Source of the DNA: Dehalococcoidia bacterium
GTDB lineage: Bacteria > Chloroflexota > Dehalococcoidia > Dehalococcoidales > G020351185
Assembly (NCBI GenBank): GCA_030640385.1
Contig: DAOWJL010000063.1
Span: forward strand, 1-5,823
DNA length: 5,823 bases
Direction of reading: 5' to 3'
Part shown: piece after piece, positions 1-5,508 of the stretch
Numbering within the stretch: the first letter of the stretch is position 1
Layout of the letters: the number at the start of each line of letters is the position of its first letter
Position numbers and translations under genes: made by a program
Notes under the pieces: model-generated
Told to the model about the DNA's origin: nothing
The model's database searches: none
What the model saw: only the letters and a program-made list of their open reading frames with translations

Positions 1-57
1 ATAACCGAAGTAAAGCTGGAGAAGCTATATAAGGACGGGGTGTTGGTGGATTTATAA
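1..57 (+). CDS. C-terminal end of an unidentified protein (partial)
   Basis: The first 18 codons of the window read without a stop in frame 1 and end at TAA (55-57), giving a charged tail that ends LYKDGVLVDL. The start lies outside the window, so neither family nor function can be assigned. Its stop overlaps the stop of the leftward acetyltransferase gene by 6 bases, an arrangement common between tightly packed convergent genes. So short a piece could also be chance; the tail-to-tail fit with the next gene is the main support. Confidence 0.35.
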   Translation: MTEVKLEKLYKDGVLVDL

Positions 58-534
58 TTCCACCTCAATCCACAACACCACCGACTCCTCAATCTGGCGG
101 TGGGGGATGTCCCAGTAGATTTGCAGCAGTTTATCCTTATCCGGCATCATTTTAAAGCCGTGCTTTTCGTAGAAGCTAATCGCCCAGTCGGCAGCCGCCC
201 AGGTGCCTACCAGCAGGCGGGGGGTGGCAATCAGCCCCTTGAGATAGTTTAGCAGTTTACCGGCAATACCCCGCCTCTGCCAGCGGGGCAGTACATAGGT
301 ATGGCGGATGAGGGTAACGTCGCCGACTCTCTCGATGCCCATTAATCCGACCAGTTCATCGTTCTCTTCCCAGCCGTAGAAAGTAATACGCTCCATTTCC
401 CGCCCCAGCTCATCCATTGGCATATTGGGCTCGTGGTAGCGGTCGGGTGGTATTTTGCCACTATAGGCTTTGGCTGCCTCGTTGATGATGAAATATAGCC
501 TGTTTTTATCTTCTGAATTACATCGGCGAATCAT
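52..534 (-). CDS. GNAT family N-acetyltransferase
   Basis: This 160-residue protein has the length and layout of a single-domain GNAT acetyltransferase, which transfers an acetyl group from acetyl-CoA to an amine. The opening MIRRCNSEDKNRL is a typical GNAT first strand and helix. The central strand segment LIRHTYVLPRWQRRGIAGKLL (about 75-95) contains motif A, Q86-R-R-G-I-A91, the acetyl-CoA pyrophosphate-binding loop. The segment WAISFYEKHGF (117-127) is the usual motif B region, with Y122 in the position often used as general acid. The substrate cannot be read from sequence. The ATG at 532-534 fits the family N-terminus, but no Shine-Dalgarno site precedes it; the upstream bases are A-rich. 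The gene lies downstream of the collagen-like lipoprotein on the same strand, 188 bases away, and could be reached by read-through. The family call is secure; the specific role is unknown. Confidence 0.9.
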   Translation of the reverse strand: MIRRCNSEDKNRLYFIINEAAKAYSGKIPPDRYHEPNMPMDELGREMERITFYGWEENDELVGLMGIERVGDVTLIRHTYVLPRWQRRGIAGKLLNYLKGLIATPRLLVGTWAAADWAISFYEKHGFKMMPDKDKLLQIYWDIPHRQIEESVVLWIEVEL

Positions 535-722
535 ATTTTTTTACATTTGGAATAGGTTTGAGATACCTGAAAACGATAGCCAGGGATAATTTTGCCTGGC
601 AGAAGGATGACTTCTGGGGCCATGAAGAGTTTGCCAGTTATTGGATATTACCGCCCCAGAGAGCCAACCTTTTCCTCACTGGGGCAGTAACCGCTTCATC
701 GTCTTTTGGCGTATATGGATGG
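535..722. other. Intergenic region with hairpins between lipoprotein and acetyltransferase genes
   Basis: These 188 bases contain two sets of inverted repeats. One is GCCAGG (579-584) with CCTGGC (595-600) around a 10-base loop; read leftward it is followed by a loosely T-rich stretch and could be a weak terminator for the lipoprotein gene. The other set consists of GCCCCAG (653-659) with CTGGGGC (679-685), and TCTGGGGC (613-620) with GCCCCAGA (653-660). The middle copy can pair with either neighbour, so the two stems exclude each other. None is followed by a good T tract. A rightward reading frame (558-728) also crosses this region; see findings. Confidence 0.5.
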
Positions 723-1496
723 TTATAGAATTGGACCACCCCAGTATGACCACCACTCATACCATTGGCCTTTGAAGTATGATTCATAAACGATATCCAG
801 TGGCCAACTAGCCTGTTTTTCATAGATGCCGTCACCATCGATATCGACCCAGGCTTTTACCGAAACGGGTCCATAACTTAGAGGCGGCACCCCCGGCAGG
901 GTTGCGAATACTTCAAATGCTCCACAATCATTGGCTACTGCTTCAGCTAAGACTGTATCATCCTCACAGATTGATATTATAATGATGTCTCCGGGGTTGA
1001 AGCAGGAACCCTTGATGCGTATATGTTGTCCTGGATAAGCCTCAACGGTACCCAGGGCGCTCATCGGCCCGAAGAAAAGGGGGTCAGAGGGGTCCCAGGT
1101 GACGACTATCTGTCTAACCGACCCCGCCGGTCCCTGTTCGCCCTGAGGACCCATTGCCCCCTGGGGTCCTGTCGGACCTGCCGGTCCCTGAATACCTGCC
1201 GGTCCTATTGGACCCTGCGGACCCACCGGTCCCTGAGGCCCGGTAGCCCCAGACGGTCCCTGAGGTCCCTGAGAACCAGTTGACCCCGCCGGGCCCTCAG
1301 TCCCCTGAGGTCCCGCCGGCCCCTGAGGCCCCGCCGGCCCCTCTGGTCCCTGAGAACCAGTTGACCCCGCCGGTCCCGCTGGCCCCGTCGGTCCCGCTGG
1401 CCCCTCGGGTCCTTCAGAACCGGTGCAACCAGCTACTGGAAACAGAACGATAGCAAGTATTGCAAGTATGATAAATGCCTTGCCTAAGATTTTCAT
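723..1496 (-). CDS. Collagen-like repeat lipoprotein
   Basis: This 257-residue protein begins with a lipoprotein signal peptide: K2, a hydrophobic core (about 8-20), then lipobox V-A-G-C with the lipidated cysteine at C24. Residues 26-127 are 34 unbroken Gly-X-Y triplets rich in GPA, GPQ and GPT, the pattern that forms a collagen triple helix, so the mature protein is probably a trimeric rod anchored to the outer face of the membrane. A C-terminal domain of about 130 residues looks beta-rich. It contains YPGQHIRIKGSCFNPGD (154-170), three cysteines (165, 177, 191), the acidic DIDGDG (218-223, calcium-loop-like) and an aromatic tail with five Trp in its last 30 residues. The start is well supported by AAGGAGG (1502-1508), five bases upstream, and by a strong promoter. 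The repeat DNA carries an 81-base internal duplication. Ligand or partner is unknown; a surface stalk or adhesin is an inference. Confidence 0.88.
   Translation of the reverse strand: MKILGKAFIILAILAIVLFPVAGCTGSEGPEGPAGPTGPAGPAGSTGSQGPEGPAGPQGPAGPQGTEGPAGSTGSQGPQGPSGATGPQGPVGPQGPIGPAGIQGPAGPTGPQGAMGPQGEQGPAGSVRQIVVTWDPSDPLFFGPMSALGTVEAYPGQHIRIKGSCFNPGDIIIISICEDDTVLAEAVANDCGAFEVFATLPGVPPLSYGPVSVKAWVDIDGDGIYEKQASWPLDIVYESYFKGQWYEWWSYWGGPIL
1264..1373 (-). repeat. Direct repeat inside the Gly-X-Y coding region
   Basis: A 29-base segment beginning GGTCCCTGAGAACCAG occurs identically at 1264-1292 and 1345-1373. The offset is 81 bases, which is 27 residues or exactly nine Gly-X-Y triplets. It encodes the block around GSTGSQGP twice (near residues 44 and 71). 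Bases just outside the repeat diverge. This looks like an in-frame tandem duplication in the collagen region, where slipped-strand changes would alter rod length without a frameshift. Confidence 0.75.
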
Positions 1497-1529
1497 TTCT
1501 GCCTCCTTTATCGTAAGAGTGTGTACAGG

Positions 1530-1559
1530 ATTATATTCTCAGATTAATGCTGGAGTCAA
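1530..1559 (-). promoter_or_regulatory. sigma70-type promoter of the collagen-like lipoprotein gene
   Basis: On the minus strand, TTGACT (1554-1559, five of six matches to the -35 consensus) is followed after 18 bases by TATAAT (1530-1535, a perfect -10). Transcription would start near 1523, giving a leader of about 25 bases that contains the AAGGAGG ribosome binding site. The boxes lie only about 50 bases past the end of tRNA-Arg, so read-through from the tRNA promoter may also contribute. Confidence 0.75.
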
Positions 1560-1608
1560 TAGACGGATTGCTTGATTGAGAGTGATGTTTTTGGAGAACT
1601 TGATGGGA

Positions 1609-1684
1609 TGGCGCGCCTAGAGGGATTCGAACCCACGACACCCGGTTCCGAAGACCGGTGCTCTGTCCGCTGAGCTATAGGCGC
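1609..1684 (-). tRNA. tRNA-Arg (anticodon UCG)
   Basis: The minus strand folds as a complete cloverleaf. The acceptor stem is GCGCCTA with TAGGCGC (seven perfect pairs). The D arm is GCTC/GAGC, and the anticodon arm is CCGGT-CTTCGGA-ACCGG with anticodon TCG (bases 1649-1651), reading CGA. The variable loop is GTGTC and the T loop is TTCGAAT. The discriminator is G, and CCA is encoded at 1611-1609. The T stem GTGGG/CCCTC has one U-U mismatch (positions 50-64). It lies nine bases downstream of tRNA-His and is probably cut from the same transcript. Confidence 0.95.
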
Positions 1685-1693
1685 CTGAGATAC

Positions 1694-1771
1694 TGGGGTG
1701 AGTGGAGGGATTTGAACCCTCGATATCCAGGGCCACAACCTGGCGCCTTAGACCACTGGGCTACACTCACC
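1694..1771 (-). tRNA. tRNA-His (anticodon GUG)
   Basis: The minus strand gives a full cloverleaf. The acceptor stem is GTGAGTG with CACTCAC. The anticodon arm is CCAGG-TTGTGGC-CCTGG with anticodon GTG (bases 1734-1736). The T arm is GAGGG-TTCAAAT-CCCTC, and the D stem has three pairs. Two His-specific identity features are present: an encoded extra G at position -1 (base 1771) and discriminator C73 (base 1697), which pair with each other. CCA is encoded at 1696-1694. It is the first gene of the tRNA pair and lies directly downstream of its promoter. Confidence 0.96.
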
Positions 1772-1781
1772 GCATATAGCA

Positions 1782-1810
1782 ATTATAGCCGAAATATGTA
1801 GCCCTTTCAA
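1782..1810 (-). promoter_or_regulatory. Promoter of the tRNA-His/tRNA-Arg pair
   Basis: On the minus strand, TTGAAA (1805-1810, five of six) is separated by 17 bases from TATAAT (1782-1787, perfect). The predicted start near 1775 is only a few bases before the tRNA-His 5' end, as expected for a stable RNA promoter. The -35 box lies 12 bases past the stop of the Smr gene. Confidence 0.75.
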
Positions 1811-1822
1811 TGTGACTTCGCT

Positions 1823-2101
1823 TTAGCGGTACACAAGCTCAACCATAGTAACCCCCGCCCCTCCCTCTCCATGTACACCCAGGCGGTACGATTTTATAAG
1901 CGGGTGGCTACCAAGTTGTCTGTGGATTGCATTACGCAGGGTTCCCGTCCCCTTGCCGTGAATGACTCTGACCCGGGTAATACCGGCCATAAAGGCATCA
2001 TCTAGATACTTATCCAGTTTAAGAGAGGCTTCATCTATAGTCAGCTGACGCAGGTGTATCTCATCGCCTGCAAATGACCTGCCGCCTTTGTTGTCTATCA
2101 T
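1823..2101 (-). CDS. Stand-alone Smr-domain protein
   Basis: From ATG (2099-2101) this is a 92-residue protein that is almost entirely one Smr domain, the fold found at the C-terminus of MutS2 and in small bacterial proteins. It carries the N-terminal signature region EIHLRQLTIDEA (14-25, in the LDLHG/LDLRG position), the helix LDKYLDDAFMAG, the core HGKGTGTLR (48-56) and the terminal GEGGAGVTMVEL (78-89). Smr domains bind nucleic acid and some have endonuclease activity, so a role in DNA or RNA processing is likely but not shown. An in-frame TTG at 2138-2140 would add 13 residues, but neither start has a Shine-Dalgarno site. A promoter-like pair (TTGCTT 2140-2145, TATTAT 2117-2122, 17 apart) would overlap the TTG and favours the ATG. 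Upstream in frame there is no MutS ATPase sequence. It could be a natural small Smr protein or a MutS2 remnant. Confidence 0.82.
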   Translation of the reverse strand: MIDNKGGRSFAGDEIHLRQLTIDEASLKLDKYLDDAFMAGITRVRVIHGKGTGTLRNAIHRQLGSHPLIKSYRLGVHGEGGAGVTMVELVYR

Positions 2102-2233
2102 CGGATTAACACAGATATAATAATATTTTATTCGGTGCAAAGCAAATGTTAAATAACGATATAGTTGTACCGATTTGTTTGATTGCCGCAGCTTTCCACT
2201 TTTAAAGCGGGTATTTGTTGTAAATTAATAACT

Positions 2234-2283
2234 TGTATACAGTATAAATGCTATAATATTATACTTGAGCATTATGGTATAAA
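2234..2283 (+). promoter_or_regulatory. AT-rich promoter/operator region of the SHOCT-copA operon
   Basis: TGGTATAAA (2275-2283) is an extended -10 element placed about 36 bases before the start codon. Upstream lie dyads: TGTATACA (2234-2241), TATAATATTATA (2252-2263) and AATGCT/AGCATT (2247-2252, 2268-2273). The word GTATAA or its close variant recurs at 2235 and 2242, in reverse at 2259-2264, and at 2277. A second possible promoter is TTGTAT (2233-2238) with TATTAT (2257-2262). The dyads could bind a repressor, but none matches the known CopY or CsoR operators, and AT-rich DNA makes chance palindromes likely. Confidence 0.4.
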
Positions 2284-2318
2284 TTAAAAGATTTTTTACC
2301 AAATAAGGAGGTGTTATC

Positions 2319-2543
2319 ATGATGTGGGATTATGGTGCAGGCTTGTGGTGGGCTTTTGGCGGAATTTTCATGATTTTATTTTGGGTTGGGTTGGTCATTC
2401 TTATTAGCTGGATAGTTATGAAGATTGTTAAGGGCAGTAGCTCAGAATCAAAAAGTGATGCTCTGGATATAGTCAAGGAACGGTACGCTAAAGGCGAAAT
2501 ATCAAAAGAGGAATTTGAGCAGATTAAAAAAGACCTGAGTTAA
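2319..2543 (+). CDS. Small membrane protein with SHOCT domain
   Basis: This 74-residue protein has one hydrophobic segment (about 9-34, Trp-rich at its start), a short Ser-rich linker (39-46), and a C-terminal SHOCT motif: DALDIVKERYAKGEISKEEFEQIKKDL (47-73), with the hallmark Y-A-K-G-E-I-S/T-x-E-E-F. SHOCT is a short helical module found at the ends of many bacterial proteins and thought to mediate oligomerisation or binding. Single-TM SHOCT proteins are often encoded next to metal-efflux ATPases, but their job there is not established. The start is firm: AAGGAGGTG (2305-2313) precedes the first of two adjacent ATGs at good spacing. It ends 19 bases before copA and is very probably the first gene of that operon. 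A regulatory or accessory role to the copper pump is an inference from position. Confidence 0.87.
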   Translation: MMWDYGAGLWWAFGGIFMILFWVGLVILISWIVMKIVKGSSSESKSDALDIVKERYAKGEISKEEFEQIKKDLS

Positions 2544-2562
2544 CCTGGAAGGAATACCTAAA

Positions 2563-5046
2563 GTGCCTGAGGATAAAAAGCAACGTAAGTATAGAAAGGC
2601 GACTATAAGCATAGCCGGTATGCATTGCGCCACCTGTGCCGTCAACATAGAGAAGGGACTGGCTATGCTGACCGGCGTCAAGCAGGCGAGGGTTAATTAC
2701 GCCTCGGAGAAGGCATTTCTGGAATACGACCCCGAAGAAACAGATATAAAAAAAATCAAAAACGCCATAACGGGTCTGGGTTATAAAACCGCCACCAGGA
2801 AGCTAGTTTTACCGATAAAGGGTATGCACTGTGCCTCCTGTGTTGCCCGTGTCGAAAAAGCCCTTAATGATGTCCCCGGAGTGGTTTCAGCCGGTGTCAA
2901 TCTGGCATCGGAGAAGGCTACCATTGAGTATATTGAAGGTACTGAGCTGGCTGATATAAAAAAGGGGGTTAGAGATGCCGGCTTTGAACCCGGTTCGGGG
3001 GTAGAAAGCCTGGAAGACGTAACAATCGCTGCCAACCGCGAAACCAGGGGGCTGAGAGACAGGTTTATACTGGCGGCCGTCCTGGGTGTGGTAATAATGG
3101 CGTTGAGCTTTGCCCCTTCTTTTCCTGCTAAACCCTATCTAATGTGGGCGCTGGCAACGCCGGTGCAGTTCTGGGCAGGCTTGAGGTTTTACCGTGGCAC
3201 CTGGGGGGCACTCAAGCATAGAACCGCCGATATGAATACGCTCATTGCCGTCGGCACCTCGGCGGCCTACTTCTACAGTGTGGTAGCGGTTTTGTTCCCC
3301 GGGGTGTTTATAAGCGGCGTTATCGAACCCAATCTCTACTTTGATACCTCGGCTATGATTATTGCCCTTATTCTGCTGGGGCGCTTTTTGGAAGCAAGGG
3401 CTAAGGGGCAGACGTCGCAGGCGATAAAGAAACTGATAGGTCTTAAGCCGAAGACGGCGCTGGTTGTCCGTAATGGAAGGGAGGAGGAGATTGCGGTTGA
3501 TGATGTACAGGTCGGTGATATCATTCTGGTCAGAGCCGGTGAAAGGATACCGGTAGACGGCATCATCCGGCAGGGATATTCAACCGTTGATGAATCTATG
3601 ATTACCGGCGAAAGCATACCGGTGGAAAAGAATGTCGGCGATGAAGTTATCGGCGCTTCTATCAACAAGACGGGTAGTTTTCAGTTTGAAGCTACCAAGG
3701 TGGGGGAAAACACAACCCTGGCTCACATTATACGTCTGGTGGAAGAAGCACAGGGAAGCAAGGCGCCCATACAGCGCCTGGCGGATATAGTAGTCAGCTA
3801 CTTTGTGCCAGTCGTAATCGCCATTGCACTTGTTACCTTCGTAATCTGGTATGCTGTCGGCCCGCCGCCGGCTCTTACCTTTGCCATACTCAATTTTGTT
3901 GCCGTGCTTATAATCGCCTGCCCCTGCGCCTTAGGGCTGGCAACGCCGACGGCTATTATAGTCGGAACCGGCAAGGGTGCTGAATATGGAGTTCTTATAA
4001 GGAGCGCCGAAACGCTGGAAAAAGCACAACGTATAAACACTGTTCTGCTGGATAAAACCGGAACCCTGACGCGGGGAGAGCCGAAGGTAACAAATATTAT
4101 AAGCAACGCATCCTTTTCATCAGAAGACATTTTGCGGCTGGCGGCTTCTGCGGAGAAGGGCTCTGAGCATCCGCTTGGGGAAGCCATAGTAAAGGCGGCA
4201 AAAAATAAAAAACTCAAGCTATCAACGGCTACGAAATTCAATGTTATTCCCGGCCATGGTATTGAAGCTCAAGTAGAAGGAAAGAAACTGCTGCTGGGCA
4301 ATCTGAGGTTGATGAGGGACAGAGGTCTTTCGCTGAACGGTATGAAGAAAGAAGCCGGGCGCCTCTGGGCACGGGGCAAAACGGTTATGTTTCTCGGGAT
4401 AGATGACCAGGTGGTAGGCGCTATCGCCCTGGCCGACACCATAAAGCCGAAGGCGAAAGAGGCACTCAGAAGGATTCATAATATGGGCATTGAGATGGTG
4501 ATGATAACCGGAGATAACCGGCGTACCGCCGAAGCAATTGCCCGCCAGCTGGGCATTGACCGGGTATTATCCGAGGTGCTGCCGGAAGATAAAGCTCAGC
4601 AGGTGAAGAAGTTGCAGCAGGGGGGCAGTGTGGTGGCTATGGTGGGTGATGGTATAAACGATGCCCCGGCGCTGGCTCAGGCTGACATCGGTATTGCTAT
4701 CGGCACGGGGACTGATGTAGCCGTTGAAACCGGTGATATCACTCTTATCAGTGGTGATTTAAACGGGATAGCCACTGCTATAACATTAAGCAAACGCACT
4801 ATGAGGACAATAAAACAGAATCTCTTCTGGGCGTTTGCCTATAATACCGCCCTCATCCCGGTAGCGGCCGGGGTTCTCTACCTGGCTTTTAGTGAAAGCG
4901 GAGTTCCCTCGGGGCTTACTTTCATTCTCGGTGATGTCGGTTTTTTGAATCCTATAATGGCGGCGGCGGCAATGGCGGCAAGCTCGCTTACCGTTGTATC
5001 CAACTCTCTACGGCTGAGAGGTTTCAAGCCGGAAAAAACTGGCTGA
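2563..5046 (+). CDS. copA: Cu(I)-exporting P1B-type ATPase
   Basis: This 827-residue membrane pump uses ATP to move Cu(I) out of the cytoplasm. Two N-terminal heavy-metal-associated domains each carry GMHCxxC (C22/C25 and C90/C93). Membrane helices follow at roughly 168-187, 192-212, 224-248 and 258-277. The actuator domain has T348-G-E-S351. The next helix pair (409-432, 438-462) contains the ion-binding C453-P-C455. The phosphorylation site is D497-K-T-G, the nucleotide domain has H536-P, and the hinge is G695-D-G-I-N-D700. The last helices carry Y760-N and M804-x-x-S-S. CPC, YN and MxxSS together are the Cu(I)-specific P1B-1 pattern, so copper (and silver) rather than zinc or cadmium is indicated. 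All catalytic motifs are intact and the length is normal for a two-HMA CopA. The start is GTG at 2563, preceded by AAGGA (2549-2553). It is translated just behind the SHOCT gene. Confidence 0.96.
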   Translation: MPEDKKQRKYRKATISIAGMHCATCAVNIEKGLAMLTGVKQARVNYASEKAFLEYDPEETDIKKIKNAITGLGYKTATRKLVLPIKGMHCASCVARVEKALNDVPGVVSAGVNLASEKATIEYIEGTELADIKKGVRDAGFEPGSGVESLEDVTIAANRETRGLRDRFILAAVLGVVIMALSFAPSFPAKPYLMWALATPVQFWAGLRFYRGTWGALKHRTADMNTLIAVGTSAAYFYSVVAVLFPGVFISGVIEPNLYFDTSAMIIALILLGRFLEARAKGQTSQAIKKLIGLKPKTALVVRNGREEEIAVDDVQVGDIILVRAGERIPVDGIIRQGYSTVDESMITGESIPVEKNVGDEVIGASINKTGSFQFEATKVGENTTLAHIIRLVEEAQGSKAPIQRLADIVVSYFVPVVIAIALVTFVIWYAVGPPPALTFAILNFVAVLIIACPCALGLATPTAIIVGTGKGAEYGVLIRSAETLEKAQRINTVLLDKTGTLTRGEPKVTNIISNASFSSEDILRLAASAEKGSEHPLGEAIVKAAKNKKLKLSTATKFNVIPGHGIEAQVEGKKLLLGNLRLMRDRGLSLNGMKKEAGRLWARGKTVMFLGIDDQVVGAIALADTIKPKAKEALRRIHNMGIEMVMITGDNRRTAEAIARQLGIDRVLSEVLPEDKAQQVKKLQQGGSVVAMVGDGINDAPALAQADIGIAIGTGTDVAVETGDITLISGDLNGIATAITLSKRTMRTIKQNLFWAFAYNTALIPVAAGVLYLAFSESGVPSGLTFILGDVGFLNPIMAAAAMAASSLTVVSNSLRLRGFKPEKTG

Positions 5047-5183
5047 TTAAATGGGGGCAGGTTATTAGTTATAGTGGGCTGTCAAGGCTCTCTCTATAGG
5101 CTACGCCTTCCCAACAAAGGAGGAAAATTGCTTGTAAATTGAATAATATAGGCTGCAATAGTAAAAATGTTATCATATTCCTA

Positions 5184-5212
5184 TTGACATTGACGAAGGA
5201 ATGGCTTATTCT
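5184..5212 (+). promoter_or_regulatory. Promoter of the small zinc-ribbon gene
   Basis: A perfect -35 box TTGACA (5184-5189) is followed after 17 bases by TATTCT (5207-5212, four of six). The start would fall near 5219, just ahead of the AAGGAGGT ribosome binding site (5223-5230). The gene is therefore likely transcribed independently of copA, which ends 137 bases before the -35 box. Confidence 0.6.
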
Positions 5213-5236
5213 TCAAAACAAAAAGGAGGTAGAACC

Positions 5237-5377
5237 ATGCAAGGATATTGTGTAAAGTGTCGTGCCAAGAGAGAAATGAAAGACCCCAAGGCAATAACAA
5301 TGAAAAACGGCAGGCCGGCGACACAGGGAGTTTGCCCTGTATGCGGCACAAAAATGTTTAAGATAGGCAAGAGTTAA
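5237..5377 (+). CDS. Small zinc-ribbon protein, DUF5679-like
   Basis: This 46-residue protein reads MQGYCVKCRAKREM to the end KMFKIGKS and holds two CxxC knuckles, C5/C8 and C33/C36, spaced as in a four-cysteine zinc ribbon. Between them lies a basic, conserved-looking stretch (KAITMKNGRPATQG, 18-31). The layout YCVKC-K-x-M-x-NGRPA-x-x-G-x-CPxCGTKM matches my memory of the DUF5679 family, which is small and uncharacterised; nucleic-acid binding is plausible from the zinc ribbon and high Lys/Arg content but unproven. AAGGAGGT (5223-5230) sits six bases before the ATG, and a promoter precedes it. It stands alone, without an obvious operon partner. Confidence 0.85.
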   Translation: MQGYCVKCRAKREMKDPKAITMKNGRPATQGVCPVCGTKMFKIGKS

Positions 5378-5411
5378 AACACTTATTGCAGCTATCAAAA
5401 ATTATTAAGCA

Positions 5412-5429
5412 AGCTGGATTATACCAGCT
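5412..5429 (+). terminator. Possible terminator after the zinc-ribbon gene
   Basis: AGCTGG (5412-5417) pairs perfectly with CCAGCT (5424-5429) around the loop ATTATA. The stem lies 35 bases after the stop codon. The downstream sequence is AT-rich but broken (TATATTAAG, then TTTT at 5445-5448), so it is a weak candidate for intrinsic termination. Confidence 0.4.
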
Positions 5430-5439
5430 ATATATTAAG

Positions 5440-5469
5440 TTGTCTTTTAAATAAGTAACTTGACATAAT
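5440..5469 (+). promoter_or_regulatory. Possible promoter upstream of the inverted repeat
   Basis: TTGTCT (5440-5445, four of six) and CATAAT (5464-5469, five of six) are 18 bases apart. Transcription would begin near 5476, inside the left arm of the 10-bp inverted repeat. A perfect TTGACA also occurs at 5460-5465 but lacks a good -10 at the right distance. Confidence 0.35.
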
Positions 5470-5508
5470 AGTAATACCAGGAGTTGATTGAAGTTATTTG
5501 GTATTACT
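5470..5508 (+). repeat. Perfect 10-bp inverted repeat
   Basis: AGTAATACCA (5470-5479) and TGGTATTACT (5499-5508) are exact reverse complements separated by 19 bases. In RNA the stem could extend outward by a U-G and an A-U pair. It could be a two-site operator or a hairpin; the related palindrome GGTAATTATTACC lies 29 bases further on (5537-5549). Confidence 0.6.

Noticed and set aside
638..838. Leftward 66-residue frame overlapping the end of the lipoprotein gene
   Set aside because: It lies mostly antiparallel or out of frame with the well-supported lipoprotein, has no ribosome binding site, and its sequence resembles no protein I know.
1023..1283. Rightward frame rich in RSLRTL-like repeats
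   Set aside because: It is the antisense shadow of the Gly-X-Y repeats; its periodicity is explained by the collagen coding sequence.
1130..1420. Regularly spaced GGTCCC/GGCCCC words resembling a CRISPR or tandem array
   Set aside because: The 9-base periodicity is the Gly-X-Y codon pattern of the lipoprotein; there are no constant repeats with unique spacers.
1556..1738. Leftward 60-residue frame over the tRNA genes
   Set aside because: It runs through both tRNAs, whose cloverleafs fully explain the sequence; apparent database-like phrases in such frames are tRNA mistranslations.
2781..4479. Several leftward frames of 84-147 residues inside copA
   Set aside because: They are antisense shadows of the intact ATPase and lack ribosome binding sites or family features.
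5047..5115. Terminator directly after copA (AAGGC ... GCCTT near 5084-5109)
   Set aside because: Only five pairs close a long loop and no T tract follows, so I could not support a terminator.
5116..5142. Ribosome-binding-site-like AAAGGAGG followed by TTG-CTT-GTA-AAT-TGA
   Set aside because: The reading frame is only four codons long; it may be a leftover translation start but nothing downstream supports a gene.
5470..5508. Inverted repeat as the ends of a miniature transposon
   Set aside because: The enclosed 19 bases are too short for a mobile element and no target-site duplication flanks the arms.
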